DNA from: Knoellia koreensis
GTDB lineage: Bacteria; Actinomycetota; Actinomycetes; Actinomycetales; Dermatophilaceae
DNA: 64,000 nucleotides
Assembly (NCBI RefSeq): GCF_013041615.1
Contig: NZ_JABEPQ010000001.1
Span: 922,976-986,975, forward strand
Reading direction: 5' to 3'
Below, one piece after another: positions 17,476 to 27,373 of the stretch (position 1 is its first letter; every line of letters starts with the position of its first letter). Both the position numbers and the translations under genes were made by a program. The notes under the pieces were generated by a model. The model was not told the DNA's origin, searched no databases, and saw nothing but the letters and a program-made list of their open reading frames with translations.

Positions 17476-17494
17476 ACGCTACCGTGGCTATCCT
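17476..17494. promoter_or_regulatory. Divergent -10 boxes of gcvT and pepA
   Basis: Minus-strand TAGCGT (17476-17481) lies seven bases before the gcvT ATG. Plus-strand TATCCT (17489-17494) would start the pepA mRNA near 17501, giving a leader of about 43 bases with an AAAGAAGG ribosome site (17532-17539). Confidence 0.45.
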
Positions 17495-17543
17495 GCCATC
17501 GACCCTGCACACCCCCACCGAACACCCCACGAAAGAAGGTCTC

Positions 17544-19064
17544 GTGACGACCGTCAACGTGTCCGACCGCCCCGCCGCCGACATCAAGGGCGACGCCCTG
17601 GTCCTCGGCACCGTCGAGTCCGACGGGAACGCCAGTCTGGCGGCCGGTCACGGCCTGCCGCGGTCGGCAGCCACCCACCTCGGCAAGCAGCTCGGGGCGC
17701 TCCACGCGACCGGCAAGGCCGAGGAGACCCTCACCGTCGCCGACGTTCCCGGGATCGCCGCCGGCCGGGTCGTCCTCGTCGGGCTCGGGACCGGCACCGG
17801 GCGCACCACCAGCTTCGAGCCCGAGGTGCTGCGTCGCGCCGCGGGTGCCGCCGTTCGGTCGCTGAAGAAGGCCCGCAAGGTCGTTGTCGCGCTCCCCGCG
17901 TCGAACGTCGAGTCGGTCGCGGCCGTCGCCGAGGGTGCCGCGCTCGGCGCCTACCGGTATGCCGCCCCGAAGGGTGGCGCGAAGGGCGCCAAGGCGACGG
18001 CCGGCGAGTCCGACGGCGTCACCGCTGTGACCGTGGTGACCAGCGAGGCGCGCGGCAAGGCCGCCAAGGCCGCGGCCACCCGCGCGCAGGTGCTCGCCGA
18101 CGCCAAGGCCTACGCCCGCGACCTGGTCAACACCCCTCCGAACAAGCTGTTCCCGCAGTCGTTCGCCGAGTCCGTCAAGGACCGCGCGAGCGGCGCCAAG
18201 GGCAAGGTCACCGTCAAGGTGCTCGACGAGAAGGCCCTCGCCAAGGGCGGTTTCGGCGGCATCGTCGGTGTCGGCCAGGGCTCGGTCAACCCGCCGCGGA
18301 TCGTGCAGGTGTCGTGGAGCCCCGCCAAGGCCAAGGGCTCGGTCGCCTTGGTGGGCAAGGGAATCACCTTCGACTCCGGTGGCCTGTGCATCAAGCCGCC
18401 GGCCTCGATGCTCACCATGAAGTCCGACATGGCCGGTGCCGCGGCAGTCGCCGCGACCGTCTTCGCCGCTGCCGAGCTCGGGGTGCCGGTGGCCGTCACC
18501 GGCTACCTCTGCCTCGCGGAGAACATGCCGAGCGGCAGCGCTCAGCGCCCCAGTGACGTCGTCACGATGCGCGACGGCACCACCGTCGAGATCCTCGACA
18601 CCGACGCCGAGGGCCGCATGGTGCTCGGCGACGGCATCTGCCTCGCGGGTGAGGCGAAGCCCGACGCCATCGTCGACATCGCCACTCTCACGGGTGCCCA
18701 GATGGTCGCGCTCGGCCCCCGCGTCGCCGGCATCATGGCCAACGACGACTCCTTCCGTGACCGTGTCCGCGCGGCCGCCGACGCCAGCGGCGAGGCCGCC
18801 TGGCCGATGCCGCTGCCCGAGGACCTGCGTCCGCAGCTCGACTCGGCGACCGCCGACCTCGCCCACAAGGGCGAGCGCTGGGGCGGCATGCTCACCGCCG
18901 GCCTGTTCCTGCGCGAGTTCGTCACCGAGGGCACGCCGTGGGCGCACGTCGACATCGCCGGGCCGTCGTTCAACGAGGGCTCCGCCTGGGGCTACACCCC
19001 CAAGGGCGGCACCGGGTTCGGCGTCGGCACGCTCCTGTCCCTCATCGAGGGGTATGCCGCCTGA
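17544..19064 (+). CDS. pepA: Leucyl aminopeptidase (M17)
   Basis: A 506-residue cytosolic exopeptidase that removes N-terminal residues, working as a hexamer with two metal ions per subunit. The metal and catalytic region is intact: [15 protein letters not shown] (Lys and Asp ligands), [11 protein letters not shown] and [12 protein letters not shown] (the family's NTDAEGR with Asp for Asn and Met for Leu). An N-terminal macro-like domain precedes it. GTG at 17544 has the AAAGAAGG site four bases upstream. It ends at a strong hairpin (19093-19127). Confidence 0.93.
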   Translation: MTTVNVSDRPAADIKGDALVLGTVESDGNASLAAGHGLPRSAATHLGKQLGALHATGKAEETLTVADVPGIAAGRVVLVGLGTGTGRTTSFEPEVLRRAAGAAVRSLKKARKVVVALPASNVESVAAVAEGAALGAYRYAAPKGGAKGAKATAGESDGVTAVTVVTSEARGKAAKAAATRAQVLADAKAYARDLVNTPPNKLFPQSFAESVKDRASGAKGKVTVKVLDEKALAKGGFGGIVGVGQGSVNPPRIVQVSWSPAKAKGSVALVGKGITFDSGGLCIKPPASMLTMKSDMAGAAAVAATVFAAAELGVPVAVTGYLCLAENMPSGSAQRPSDVVTMRDGTTVEILDTDAEGRMVLGDGICLAGEAKPDAIVDIATLTGAQMVALGPRVAGIMANDDSFRDRVRAAADASGEAAWPMPLPEDLRPQLDSATADLAHKGERWGGMLTAGLFLREFVTEGTPWAHVDIAGPSFNEGSAWGYTPKGGTGFGVGTLLSLIEGYAA

Positions 19065-19092
19065 GCCAGCGGGTGCCCACGCGCACTGACGA

Positions 19093-19127
19093 CGAACGCC
19101 CACCGGCTGCGTGCCGGTGGGCGTTCG
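19093..19127 (+). terminator. Hairpin terminator after pepA
   Basis: A perfect 15-bp stem (19093-19107 with 19113-19127) and five-base loop begin 28 bases after the pepA stop. Confidence 0.75.
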
Positions 19128-19167
19128 CATGGGTGACCACGCGGCATACGGCGCGGTCATCTCCTCC

Positions 19168-19362
19168 TCAGCCGCTCTTGCGGCGGAACATCTGCTGGGT
19201 CGCGGTGGTCGCCGCGTCCGACGCGTGGTCGACCTTGCCGTGCTCGTGGTCGTCGGAGACGTCGCGGCCGGCGTGCGCCTGCTTCTTCTCCAAGGCCTCG
19301 CGGAACTTGCGCTTGACGTCCTCGCTCGGCCCGGTGTTCCCGGACTTGCCGTTGCCGGCCAT
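19168..19362 (-). CDS. DUF5302 family small protein
   Basis: A 64-residue, very hydrophilic protein: [28 protein letters not shown], then [19 protein letters not shown] and a basic end [10 protein letters not shown]. This matches the short actinobacterial DUF5302 family of unknown function; it looks largely disordered. A clear AGGAGG ribosome site (19367-19372) decides the start. Confidence 0.8.
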   Translation of the reverse strand: MAGNGKSGNTGPSEDVKRKFREALEKKQAHAGRDVSDDHEHGKVDHASDAATTATQQMFRRKSG

Positions 19363-19439
19363 GGCGCCTCCTCGTGGTTCGGGGGTGATGCGTCCACCCT
19401 CGCAAAACCGGCGGCTGGGCACCACCGCAATACGCGCAG

Positions 19440-19775
19440 TCAGTCCTTGCGCCGCTGGCGCGAGTTCCATTCGCGCATGCGGTTCGGGTAGCCGGTCTGG
19501 TTGACGTCGTAGACCGGGACGCCGAGGCTGCGCGCCAGCTCGAAGGCGCCCTGTCGCGACCCGGCCGCGCGCCGCGTCCACTCGCCGTCGTGGGCGATGA
19601 GGATGATGGTCGTCGCGGTGACGTTGGTGGGCGGCTCGACGTAGGCCTCGACTCCGCGCCGGGACGAGGCGAACTCGGTCAGGTGCCGGCGCACGGCCTG
19701 GTTGTCGACCGCCATGTTGGGCCCGTCGGACGGCCCACGCGGGGCCTTCGCGCGCCCCCGTCTCCACCACGCCAT
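19440..19775 (-). CDS. Conserved actinobacterial protein, unknown function
   Basis: A 111-residue basic protein starting MAWWRRGRAKAPRGPSDGPN. The core reads HLTEFASSRRGVEAYVEPPTNVTATTIILIAHDGEWTRR, then AFELARSLGVPVYDVNQTGYPNRMREWN, a compact alpha/beta fold with no obvious catalytic motif. I recognise the type only as widespread in Actinobacteria. The ATG at 19775 is chosen over upstream in-frame ATGs because a TATTCT box lies six bases before it. Confidence 0.72.
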   Translation of the reverse strand: MAWWRRGRAKAPRGPSDGPNMAVDNQAVRRHLTEFASSRRGVEAYVEPPTNVTATTIILIAHDGEWTRRAAGSRQGAFELARSLGVPVYDVNQTGYPNRMREWNSRQRRKD

Positions 19776-19781
19776 GGCGGA

Positions 19782-19787
19782 AGAATA
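19782..19787 (-). promoter_or_regulatory. -10 box of the 111-residue gene
   Basis: TATTCT on the minus strand, six bases before the ATG at 19775. Confidence 0.45.
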
Positions 19788-19931
19788 CGGGTCGCGGCTG
19801 CGCACCGGCTGCAGATCGGCCAGACGCCTCCGGGCCGCGCCGTCGTCCGTTGCGCGACCTGCTTGCGCCGCGTCACGCAATCAGTGACAAGATGCGTGGT
19901 GTCGATCAGCCCATCACGCGAGGGAGCGAGC

Positions 19932-21323
19932 ATGTCGGCAGACGCCGAGTCCACCACCGAGTCCACGTACGACGTGGTGATCCTGGGTGGGGGCAGCGGC
20001 GGCTACGCCTGCGCCTTCCGTGCCGCCGAGCTCGGGCTACGCGTCGCGCTGGTCGAGAAGGGCAAGCTGGGCGGCACCTGCCTGCACGTCGGCTGCATCC
20101 CGACCAAGGCGCTGCTGCACGCCGCCGAGGTCGCCGACAGCGCCCGCGAGGGTGAGAAGTTCGGCGTGAAGTCGACCTTCGAGTCGGTCGACATGTCGGG
20201 CGTCAACGCCTACAAGGACGGCGTCATCGCCCGGCTTTACAAGGGGCTCCAGGGGCTGGCGAAGGCGCACAAGATCGAGCTCGTCGAGGGCGCCGGCCGG
20301 TTGGTCGACGCGAAGACCGTCGAGGTGGACGGCCGCCGCATCACCGGGCGCAACGTCGTCCTCGCCACCGGTTCGCAGCCCAAGTCGCTGCCCGGGCTGG
20401 AGATCGGCGGCCGCATCATGACGAGCGAGCAGGCGATGACGCTCGACTTCGTGCCGCCGCGTGTCGTGGTGCTCGGCGGTGGCGTCATCGGCGTCGAGTT
20501 CGCGTCGGTGTTCAGGTCGTTCGGCTCCGAGGTGACCATCGTCGAGGCCCTGCCCCGGCTCGTCGCCGCCGAGGACGAGGCCATCTCTAAGACGCTCGAG
20601 CGCGCGTTCCGCAAGCGCGGCATCAACTTCCGCACCGGCGTGCGGTTCGAGAGCGCCACCCAGTCCGGCGACACCGTCACGGTGACGCTCGAGGGTGGCG
20701 ACACGATCGAGGCCGACCTGCTGCTCGTCGCCGTCGGTCGCGGGCCGGTCACCGAGGGCCTCGGGTATGCCGAGGCCGGAGTGAGCGTCGACCGCGGCTT
20801 CGTGCCCACGGACGAGCGGCTGCGCACCGGTGTCGACGGCGTGTATGCCGTCGGCGACATCGTGCCCGGCCTCCAGCTCGCGCACCGCGGGTTCGCCCAC
20901 GGCATCTTCGTGGCCGAGGAGATCGCCGGGCTGAACCCGGCACCGATCGACGACGTCGGCATCCCCCGCGTCACCTACTGCGACCCCGAGATCGCCTCGG
21001 TCGGCCTCACCGAGGCACAGGCCCGCGAGAAGTTCGACGAGGTCGAGACCTACGAGTACAACCTGGGCGGCAACGGCAAGTCCCAGATCCTCGGCACCCA
21101 GGGCTTCGTCAAGCTGGTGCGCCAGAAGGACGGGCCCGTCGTCGGGGTCCACATGGTCGGCGCGCGGATGGGTGAGCAGGTGGGCGAGGCCCAGCTCATC
21201 GTCGGCTGGGAGGCGTTCCCCGAGGACGTCGCCGGTCTCATCCACGCGCACCCCACCCAGAACGAGTCCCTCGGCGAGGCCCACCTGGCCCTGGCCGGCA
21301 AACCGCTGCACGCCCACAACTGA
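19932..21323 (+). CDS. lpdA: Dihydrolipoyl dehydrogenase (E3)
   Basis: A 463-residue FAD enzyme that reoxidises the dihydrolipoyl groups of 2-oxoacid dehydrogenase complexes with NAD. FAD-binding [11 protein letters not shown] is at 19-29, redox-active Cys50 and Cys55 are in [13 protein letters not shown], the NAD-binding motif is [13 protein letters not shown], the second FAD site is VYAVGDIV, and the C-terminal active-site pair is [10 protein letters not shown]. The ATG at 19932 has a GAGGGAG ribosome site. It lies 29 bases upstream of the E2 gene and is surely co-transcribed with it. Confidence 0.95.
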   Translation: MSADAESTTESTYDVVILGGGSGGYACAFRAAELGLRVALVEKGKLGGTCLHVGCIPTKALLHAAEVADSAREGEKFGVKSTFESVDMSGVNAYKDGVIARLYKGLQGLAKAHKIELVEGAGRLVDAKTVEVDGRRITGRNVVLATGSQPKSLPGLEIGGRIMTSEQAMTLDFVPPRVVVLGGGVIGVEFASVFRSFGSEVTIVEALPRLVAAEDEAISKTLERAFRKRGINFRTGVRFESATQSGDTVTVTLEGGDTIEADLLLVAVGRGPVTEGLGYAEAGVSVDRGFVPTDERLRTGVDGVYAVGDIVPGLQLAHRGFAHGIFVAEEIAGLNPAPIDDVGIPRVTYCDPEIASVGLTEAQAREKFDEVETYEYNLGGNGKSQILGTQGFVKLVRQKDGPVVGVHMVGARMGEQVGEAQLIVGWEAFPEDVAGLIHAHPTQNESLGEAHLALAGKPLHAHN

Positions 21324-21352
21324 ATTCACACAAACCAGAGGAGAACGATCAG

Positions 21353-23284
21353 ATGTCTGAACGCGTGACCATGCCGGCCCTCGGTGAGTCGGTCACCGAA
21401 GGCACCGTGACGCGCTGGCTCAAGAACGTCGGCGACACCGTCGAGGTCGACGAGCCGCTCCTCGAGGTCTCGACCGACAAGGTCGACACCGAGATCCCGT
21501 CGCCGGTCGCCGGGACGCTGCAGGAGATCCTCGCCAACGAGGACGACACCGTGCCCGTGGGCGCCGACCTCGCCGTGATCGGCGACGGCAGCGACGGTGG
21601 CGGCGACAGCGGCCAGACCGGCGGTGCCGAGCAGCAGGACCAGCAGCAGGAGCAGGGCCAGCAAGAGCAGGACCAGCAGGAGCAGCAGGAGGCCCCTGCC
21701 GCCGAGGCACCCTCCACCGAGCAGGAGCCCCAGCCGGCCACCTCCGAGCCGGAGCAGGCGCGGCAGCAGTCCTCCGGTGACAGCGGTTCCTCCGGCGGCG
21801 ACTCGGCCGGTGGTGACTCTGGTGGCGGTGGTGAGACCGTGACCATGCCCGCGCTCGGTGAGTCGGTGACCGAGGGCACCGTCACCCGCTGGCTCAAGGC
21901 CGAGGGTGACACGGTCGAGGTCGACGAACCGCTGCTCGAGGTCTCGACCGACAAGGTCGACACCGAGATCCCCTCACCCGTGGCCGGCACCGTCACCAAG
22001 ATCCTCGTCCAGGAGGACGACACCGTTCCGGTCGGTGGCGACCTGGCCATCATCGGCGGCTCCGGCGGCGACTCGCGATCCTCCACCGACGCCGCTCCCG
22101 CACAGCAGGAGCAGCAGCAGGACGCCCCTGAGCAGCAGGAGGAGCAGCAGGAGCAGCAGGCTCCCCCGGCCGAGGCGCCCTCCACCGAGCAGGAGCCCCA
22201 GCCGGCCACGTCCGAGCCCGAGCAGCAGCAATCCCAGCAGCAGACTCCGGCACCCGCCCAGGCACCGGCGCCCGCTCAGGCTCCGGCTCAGGCACCCGCT
22301 CCCGCCCAGGCCCCGTCCGCTCCGGCCGGCGGCGGCGACTCGGCTGACGCGTCGGCATACGTCACTCCCCTGGTGCGCAAGCTGGCGGCGGAGAACAACG
22401 TCGACCTCGGCTCGATCAAGGGCACCGGTGTCGGCGGCCGCATCCGCAAGCAGGACGTCCTCGACGCGGCCAAGGCGGCGCAGGAGCCGGCCCAGGCTCC
22501 AGCCGCATCCGCTCCCACTACGTCGGCTCCCGCAGCGAGCAGTGCGCCGGCGGCTTCGGCCCCGGCGCCCGTGTCGCCCAAGCGCGGCACCACCGAGAAG
22601 ATGTCGCGGCTGCGTCAGACCATCGCCAAGCGGATGGTCGAGTCGCTGCAGGTCTCGGCCCAGCTGACCACCGTGGTCGAGGTCGACGTCACCAAGATAG
22701 CCCGGCTGCGGGCCAAGGCGAAGGGTGACTTCGAGGCACGCGAGGGCACCAAGCTCAGCTTCCTGCCGTTCTTCGCGCTGGCCGCCGTCGAGGCGCTCAA
22801 GGCGTACCCGCAGGTCAACTCCAGCGTCGAGGGCGACCAGATCACCTACCACGGGCAGGAGAACCTCGGCGTCGCGGTCGACACCGAGCGTGGCCTGCTG
22901 GTGCCGGTCATCAAGAACGCCGGTGACCTCAACATCGCCGGGCTGGCCCGGGCGATCGCGGACCTGGCCGATCGCACGCGCAACAACAAGATCATGCCGG
23001 ACGAGCTGTCGGGCGGGACCTTCACGCTGACCAACACCGGCAGCCGGGGCGCCCTCTTCGACACCCCGATCATCAACCAGCCCAACGTCGGAATCCTCGG
23101 TACCGGAGCGGTCGTGAAGCGACCGGTCGTCGTGGCCGACCCCGACGGCGGCGAGACGATCGCGGTCCGCTCGATGGTCTACCTCGCCCTGTCCTATGAC
23201 CACCGGGTCGTGGACGGCGCCGACGCAGCACGATTCCTCACCGCGATGAAGACCCGGCTCGAGGAGGGCAAGTTCGAGGTCTGA
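21353..23284 (+). CDS. sucB: Dihydrolipoamide succinyl-/acyltransferase E2 with two lipoyl domains
   Basis: A 643-residue core enzyme of a 2-oxoacid dehydrogenase complex. Domain order: lipoyl 1 (about 2-77, lipoylated Lys43 in TDKVDTE), a Gln/Glu/Ser-rich linker, lipoyl 2 (about 160-235, Lys201 in an identical [15 protein letters not shown]), a Gln/Pro/Ala-rich linker, the peripheral-subunit-binding domain (about 336-370) and the acyltransferase domain (from about 415) ending with [16 protein letters not shown] (catalytic His and Asp). The two lipoyl domains are nearly identical, suggesting recent duplication or conversion. The name follows actinobacterial usage; a role in pyruvate dehydrogenase is possible. 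GAGGAG ribosome site at 21338-21343. Confidence 0.93.
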   Translation: MSERVTMPALGESVTEGTVTRWLKNVGDTVEVDEPLLEVSTDKVDTEIPSPVAGTLQEILANEDDTVPVGADLAVIGDGSDGGGDSGQTGGAEQQDQQQEQGQQEQDQQEQQEAPAAEAPSTEQEPQPATSEPEQARQQSSGDSGSSGGDSAGGDSGGGGETVTMPALGESVTEGTVTRWLKAEGDTVEVDEPLLEVSTDKVDTEIPSPVAGTVTKILVQEDDTVPVGGDLAIIGGSGGDSRSSTDAAPAQQEQQQDAPEQQEEQQEQQAPPAEAPSTEQEPQPATSEPEQQQSQQQTPAPAQAPAPAQAPAQAPAPAQAPSAPAGGGDSADASAYVTPLVRKLAAENNVDLGSIKGTGVGGRIRKQDVLDAAKAAQEPAQAPAASAPTTSAPAASSAPAASAPAPVSPKRGTTEKMSRLRQTIAKRMVESLQVSAQLTTVVEVDVTKIARLRAKAKGDFEAREGTKLSFLPFFALAAVEALKAYPQVNSSVEGDQITYHGQENLGVAVDTERGLLVPVIKNAGDLNIAGLARAIADLADRTRNNKIMPDELSGGTFTLTNTGSRGALFDTPIINQPNVGILGTGAVVKRPVVVADPDGGETIAVRSMVYLALSYDHRVVDGADAARFLTAMKTRLEEGKFEV

Positions 23285-23325
23285 TCCTCGAATCCCCTCT
23301 GCCCCAACCAGTTCCACGGAGCACC

Positions 23326-24222
23326 ATGCGACAGCGCGTTGCCATCACCGGTTCGTCCGGCCTGATCGGCAGCGCGCTGTCGGCGTTCCTGCGGGCGCGT
23401 GGGGACGAGGTCGTGCGGCTCGTCCGCCGCCCGCCCGAGGAACCGGACGAGGTGCAGTGGGACCCGGCCGCAGGTGTCCTCGACCCCGCCGACCTGGAGG
23501 GCGTCACCGCAGCGGTCAACCTCGCCGGTGCCGGCGTCGGCGACCACCGCTGGACCCCCGACTACCAGCAGCAGATCCTCGCCTCCCGCGTCGACTCGAC
23601 CACGACCCTCGTGCGGGCGCTCGTCGACCTCGACCACCCCGTGCGGTTGGTCAGCGGGTCGGCCGTCGGCTTCTACGGCGACCGCGGCGACGAGGTGCTG
23701 ACCGAGCAGTCGGCGCCCGGTGAGGGCTTCCTCACCGAGGTCGTGCTGGCTTGGGAGGCAGCCGCCGACCCGGCCCGCGAAGCAGGTCTGCCCGTCGCGC
23801 TCTCACGCACCGGTCTCGTCCTCGCCGCGGGCGGCGGCGCGATGGCCCGCATGGTGCCGCTCGCCCGGCTCGGCATCAACGGACCGCTCGGCTCGGGCAG
23901 GCAGTGGTGGCCCTGGATCTCGTTGCGCGACACCGTCGCCGGCCTGGTCTGGCTGATTGACCACCCCGAGCTGACCGGCCCGGTCAACCTCGTCGGCCCG
24001 CAGCCGGAACGACAGCGCCAGGTGGCGAGCGAGCTCGGCCGCCAGCTCCACCGGCCTGCCCTCCTGCCCGCCCCGGCGTTCGGCATCCGCGCCGTGCTCG
24101 GCGGCTTCGCCGACGAGGTGCTCACGAGCAAGCGGGTCATGCCGAACCTGTTGCAGGACAGCGGCTTTCAGTACACCGACACCACCGTGGGGTCGGCGAT
24201 CCACGCCGCCCTGCACGGCTGA
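23326..24222 (+). CDS. TIGR01777 family NAD(P)-dependent epimerase (SDR39U1-like)
   Basis: A 298-residue extended short-chain dehydrogenase. The N-terminus RVAITGSSGLIGSALSAFLRARG is the nucleotide-binding Rossmann motif. VNLAGAGVG, LVSGSAVGFYGDRGDE and the C-terminal DUF1731-like EVLTSKRVMPNLLQDSGFQ are diagnostic of the family. Function is unknown. In Actinobacteria this gene often sits between the E2 gene and lipB, as here. It begins 41 bases after the E2 stop and converges with the kinase gene (two-base gap). Confidence 0.88.
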   Translation: MRQRVAITGSSGLIGSALSAFLRARGDEVVRLVRRPPEEPDEVQWDPAAGVLDPADLEGVTAAVNLAGAGVGDHRWTPDYQQQILASRVDSTTTLVRALVDLDHPVRLVSGSAVGFYGDRGDEVLTEQSAPGEGFLTEVVLAWEAAADPAREAGLPVALSRTGLVLAAGGGAMARMVPLARLGINGPLGSGRQWWPWISLRDTVAGLVWLIDHPELTGPVNLVGPQPERQRQVASELGRQLHRPALLPAPAFGIRAVLGGFADEVLTSKRVMPNLLQDSGFQYTDTTVGSAIHAALHG

Positions 24223-24224
24223 GG

Positions 24225-25811
24225 TCAGGACACCGCGCCCGGCTCACGCACCGACGAGACCTTCCAGCGTCCGTCGTGCCACACGAGGGTGAACCGCAGC
24301 TGCGCACCGGTCGCGGCCGGCATCCGCCGGGTGCTGCTCGCCGTCACGACGTCGTATGCCGCGGTGTCGACCCGGGCGTCGACCTCGGCCCTGCTGGGTG
24401 AGACGGACACGAGGCGGGCGACGCCCACCGTCAGCCGCACCCCCGCGTAGTGCGCGTTGCGGTCGCGCACCTGCCGCAACGTCCGGGTGTCCTGGGCCAG
24501 CGCCTCGGAGCCGGGGGCGTCCAGCGACGCGAGCCGGGTCGCGTCACCGGTGTTCATGACCTCGGCGCGCTCATTGGCCAACGCGGCCACCAGCTGGGCG
24601 AGGTTGCGGCTGGGCGCCCGGCGGTCCTGCACGACGCGAGTCGCCGTCGTCGGAACCGGCGAGGTCGCCACGCGCGGGACCCGTGGCCCCGCAGCCGCCT
24701 GGCCGTCCCCCGCCTGGTGCAGCAGCAGGCCCGCACCAGCCGTGGCGAGGACGAAGGCCAGCCCACCCAGCGCCAGGCGGCGACCCCCGCCCGCCGTGGA
24801 GCCGCGGTGCCGGGCAGGGGCCGGCCCGCGGCGCAGGTCCACGAGTCCTGGCCGGCGGCGCCGGTCCACCAGGCCGGCCAGCCGAGCCGACCCCGTGCCC
24901 ACGGCGCGGCGCAGCGACTCCACCCGCGACGGGGGCTTCTCCGTCGCAGGCCTGCCGCCGGGGTCTGCACTGCCCGCCCGGATGCGGTGGGTCAGCAACG
25001 AGGTCTCGTCACCACCGACCGTCATCCGCAGCGGCTCGCAGGGCGCTGCGTCGAAGTAGCCCAGGGCCAGCTCGGCGGCGCTCGGACGCAGCCCCGGGTC
25101 GCCGGCGAGCGCACGGCTCGTCAGCTCCGCCCACGCCACAGGCAGCCCCGGCAGGACCTCCTGGATCGGCGGCCGCAGCGCGGCAATCCCCGGGGCCGCC
25201 CCGGTGACGCACCACCACGCGAGCGCCCCCACGGCATACACATCGGCCGACGCCCCCGCGCGGCCACCGTCGAGCACCTCCGGCGCGACGAAACCGTCGG
25301 TGCCCCAGGCCATCCGGTCACCGTCGCCAGCCACCCGGGCGACCCCGAGGTCGGCGAGCAGCGGCCGGCCGTCGAGGCGCAGCAGCACGTTGCCAGGTGA
25401 GACGTCGCCGTGGACGACGCCGAGGGCGTGTAGCTCGGACAGGGCCCGCGCCACCGGTGCGAGGACCGTGACCGACTCCCCCACGCTGAGGTGGCCTCGC
25501 GCGGACACGGCCGACGCGAGCGTCCCCCCACCGACGCGGTCGAGCACCACGGCCAGCGCCGGAGGGTCGGTGTCGAGGGCGAGCGCCTCGTGGAACGGCA
25601 CCAGGCCGTCGACCTCCACCTGCGCGAGCACGGCGAGCTCGCGCGCCGCTTGCGCACCGTCGTCCTCCCCCACCAGCGGCACGACCTTCACGGCGACGTC
25701 GCGCTGGTCGCGCTCCCGGGTCGCCGCCCACACACCTCCCGTGCCGCCGCGTCCGAGCGGCTCACCGAGGCGGTACCCCGGAACGCTGGGCGGCGACGTC
25801 GTGGGAGCCAT
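24225..25811 (-). CDS. Atypical membrane-bound serine/threonine protein kinase
   Basis: A 528-residue protein: kinase domain (about 12-270), Arg/Pro-rich linker, one transmembrane helix (about 342-365) and an extracytoplasmic C-terminal domain. The glycine loop is GRGGTGGVW, the ATP-anchoring Lys is Lys42 (VAVKVV), the catalytic loop is HGDVSPGN (Asp136) where most kinases have HRD-K-N, the metal motif is DLG (Asp154) instead of DFG, and APE is intact (176-178). Loss of the HRD Arg and the change of the loop Lys to Ser suggest altered regulation or weak activity. The external part resembles a SnoaL/NTF2-like domain weakly. The ligand is unknown. Confidence 0.8.
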   Translation of the reverse strand: MAPTTSPPSVPGYRLGEPLGRGGTGGVWAATRERDQRDVAVKVVPLVGEDDGAQAARELAVLAQVEVDGLVPFHEALALDTDPPALAVVLDRVGGGTLASAVSARGHLSVGESVTVLAPVARALSELHALGVVHGDVSPGNVLLRLDGRPLLADLGVARVAGDGDRMAWGTDGFVAPEVLDGGRAGASADVYAVGALAWWCVTGAAPGIAALRPPIQEVLPGLPVAWAELTSRALAGDPGLRPSAAELALGYFDAAPCEPLRMTVGGDETSLLTHRIRAGSADPGGRPATEKPPSRVESLRRAVGTGSARLAGLVDRRRRPGLVDLRRGPAPARHRGSTAGGGRRLALGGLAFVLATAGAGLLLHQAGDGQAAAGPRVPRVATSPVPTTATRVVQDRRAPSRNLAQLVAALANERAEVMNTGDATRLASLDAPGSEALAQDTRTLRQVRDRNAHYAGVRLTVGVARLVSVSPSRAEVDARVDTAAYDVVTASSTRRMPAATGAQLRFTLVWHDGRWKVSSVREPGAVS

Positions 25812-25851
25812 GGCATCCAGTCTGCTCGGATCGGCGAACCCGCCACGGCCG

Positions 25852-25860
25852 TTGTCCACA
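25852..25860 (+). promoter_or_regulatory. DnaA box at the peptidase E promoter
   Basis: Exact TTGTCCACA, seven bases upstream of the -10 box of the peptidase E-like gene, between it and the divergent kinase gene. Confidence 0.45.
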
Positions 25861-25867
25861 GGCCCCC

Positions 25868-25873
25868 TAGAGT
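25868..25873 (+). promoter_or_regulatory. -10 box of peptidase E-like gene
   Basis: TAGAGT, eight bases before the ATG at 25882; leaderless or nearly so. Confidence 0.4.
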
Positions 25874-25881
25874 CGGGCACC

Positions 25882-26616
25882 ATGGCCACCGACCAGCCCA
25901 CCATCCTCGCGACCTCCGGCGGCTACCGACGGGGCAAGCGCACCGACTTCGAGTTCGACGCGCTGATCCACCACGCGGTCGAGCTGTCCGGCGCGACCGG
26001 GCGCCGCCCCAAGGTCACGCACCTGCCCACCGCGAGTGGCGACCAGCGCTGGCTCGGTGCCGAGATGAACGACGCAGCCCGCGTCGCCGGCTTCGACTTC
26101 ACCAACCTCTACCTCTTCCCCATGCCGAACCTCGACGACATCGAAGGGCACCTGCTCGAGCAGGACGTCGTGTGGGTCAACGGCGGCTCGGTCGCCGGGC
26201 TCCTGGCGCTGTGGGATGTGCACGACCTGCGCCCGGTCTTCCGGCGCGTGTGGGAGGCGGGTGTGGTGCTCGCCGGCGTCTCGGCCGGCTCGATCTGCTG
26301 GTATGCCGGCGGGACGACCGACTCGTTCGGCCCCGAGCTGCGCGCGGTCACGAACGGCCTGGCACTGCTGCCCTACGGCAACGGCGTCCACTACGACTCC
26401 GAGGAGCGCCGCCGCCCACTCGTGCACCGCCTCGTGGCCGACGGCACGCTCCCCGTGACCCACTGCACCGACGACGGGGTGGGCCTGGTCTACCGGGGCA
26501 CCGAGCTCGTCGAAGCCGTCAGCGAGCGCGACGGCAAGGGCGCCTACGTCGTCACCCGCGAGGGCGACCGGGCCGTCGAAGAGCGGATCGAGCCACGCCG
26601 GCTGCCCACCACCTGA
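25882..26616 (+). CDS. Peptidase E-like serine hydrolase (family S51)
   Basis: A 244-residue cytosolic protein with the S51 fold. [16 protein letters not shown] is at the N-terminus, the segment [17 protein letters not shown] is present, and the nucleophile elbow is [13 protein letters not shown] (Ser in AGS). DSFG and [15 protein letters not shown] resemble the His/acid region. Family members cleave Asp-X dipeptides or cyanophycin; which applies is unknown. The ATG at 25882 fits the -10 spacing. Its stop codon (26614-26616) lies inside the first of two dyad repeats. Confidence 0.8.
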   Translation: MATDQPTILATSGGYRRGKRTDFEFDALIHHAVELSGATGRRPKVTHLPTASGDQRWLGAEMNDAARVAGFDFTNLYLFPMPNLDDIEGHLLEQDVVWVNGGSVAGLLALWDVHDLRPVFRRVWEAGVVLAGVSAGSICWYAGGTTDSFGPELRAVTNGLALLPYGNGVHYDSEERRRPLVHRLVADGTLPVTHCTDDGVGLVYRGTELVEAVSERDGKGAYVVTREGDRAVEERIEPRRLPTT

Positions 26617-26686
26617 ACTTTGGCCCAAAGTTCCCCTGTGCTTGGAACCTTCCGCGCCAGGGCGAACTTTGGGCCAAAGTTCGCCC
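26615..26686. promoter_or_regulatory. Pair of 19-bp dyads between peptidase E and lipB
   Basis: GAACTTTGGCCCAAAGTTC (26615-26633) and GAACTTTGGGCCAAAGTTC (26664-26682) are each near-perfect palindromes and exact reverse complements of one another, with centres 49 bp apart. The second extends to a 27-bp dyad (26660-26686). They may be a pair of operators for a dimeric regulator upstream of the lipB -10 box (26722), or the arms of a hairpin that ends the peptidase gene. Confidence 0.65.
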
Positions 26687-26721
26687 GAGGAGGTGTCGGC
26701 GGGATGGTCCGACGTGGGGCG

Positions 26722-26727
26722 TACTGT
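26722..26727 (+). promoter_or_regulatory. -10 box of leaderless lipB
   Basis: TACTGT, seven bases before the ATG at 26735. Confidence 0.45.
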
Positions 26728-26734
26728 GAACGAC

Positions 26735-27370
26735 ATGCGCTTCGAGCACGTCGGCTTCGCCCCTGACTTCGTCGACTACGAGGCCGGGTGGGCGCTCCAG
26801 CGCGAGGTCCACCACCGCGTGGTCGACGGCGGCGAGGACACCGTGCTGCTGCTCGAGCATCAGCCCGTCTACACCGCGGGCAAGCGCACCGAGGACCACC
26901 AGCGCCCCAAGGACGGGACGCCGGTCGTCGAGGTCGACCGCGGGGGCCTCATCACCTGGCACGGTCCCGGCCAGCTCGTGGGCTACCCGATCGTGCGGTT
27001 GCACGGCGCCCCCATCGACGTGGTCGCCCACGTGCGTCGCCTCGAGGAGGTCATGATCCGGGTATGCCGTGAGTTCGGTGTCGAGACCACGCGCGTCGAG
27101 GGTCGTTCGGGCGTCTGGGTGCTGGCGGACGACCGGGGGCCGGACCGCAAGCTCGGGGCCATCGGCGTGCGCGTCAGCAAGCAGGTGACCATGCACGGGT
27201 TTGCGCTCAACTGCGACGCCGACCTGTCCTGGGCCGACAACATCGTCGCCTGCGGCATCGACGACGCCGACGTGAGCTCGATCAGCCAGGAGTCCGGTCG
27301 CCAGGTCACCGTCCAGGACGTGCTCCCCTACGCCGAGAAGCACCTCACCGACGTCCTCGGCAACGCGTGA
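26735..27370 (+). CDS. lipB: Octanoyl transferase
   Basis: LipB (211 residues) moves the octanoyl chain from acyl carrier protein to a Lys on lipoyl domains, the first step of lipoate assembly. The active-site pair is Lys139 ([22 protein letters not shown]) and Cys173 (VACGIDD); the conserved [18 protein letters not shown] (69-86) is complete. The ATG at 26735 is preferred to an upstream in-frame ATG because a -10 box ends seven bases before it; a GTG nine bases upstream is less likely. lipA follows after one convergent gene. Its targets, the E2 lipoyl domains, are encoded 4 kb upstream. Confidence 0.94.
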   Translation: MRFEHVGFAPDFVDYEAGWALQREVHHRVVDGGEDTVLLLEHQPVYTAGKRTEDHQRPKDGTPVVEVDRGGLITWHGPGQLVGYPIVRLHGAPIDVVAHVRRLEEVMIRVCREFGVETTRVEGRSGVWVLADDRGPDRKLGAIGVRVSKQVTMHGFALNCDADLSWADNIVACGIDDADVSSISQESGRQVTVQDVLPYAEKHLTDVLGNA

Positions 27371-27373
27371 CCC

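Noticed and set aside
17469-17543. Glycine riboswitch before gcvT
   Set aside because: The gcvT -10 box is seven bases before its ATG, leaving no leader, and no paired glycine-aptamer core was seen.
17469-19430. Minus-strand open frame running through pepA into gcvT
   Set aside because: The part opposite pepA has shadow-type composition; only the gcvT part (16362-17468) is a real gene.
21620-22330. CAG-rich tracts in the E2 gene as a separate repeat element
   Set aside because: They encode the Gln/Glu and Pro/Ala linkers between lipoyl domains, which are normally low complexity.
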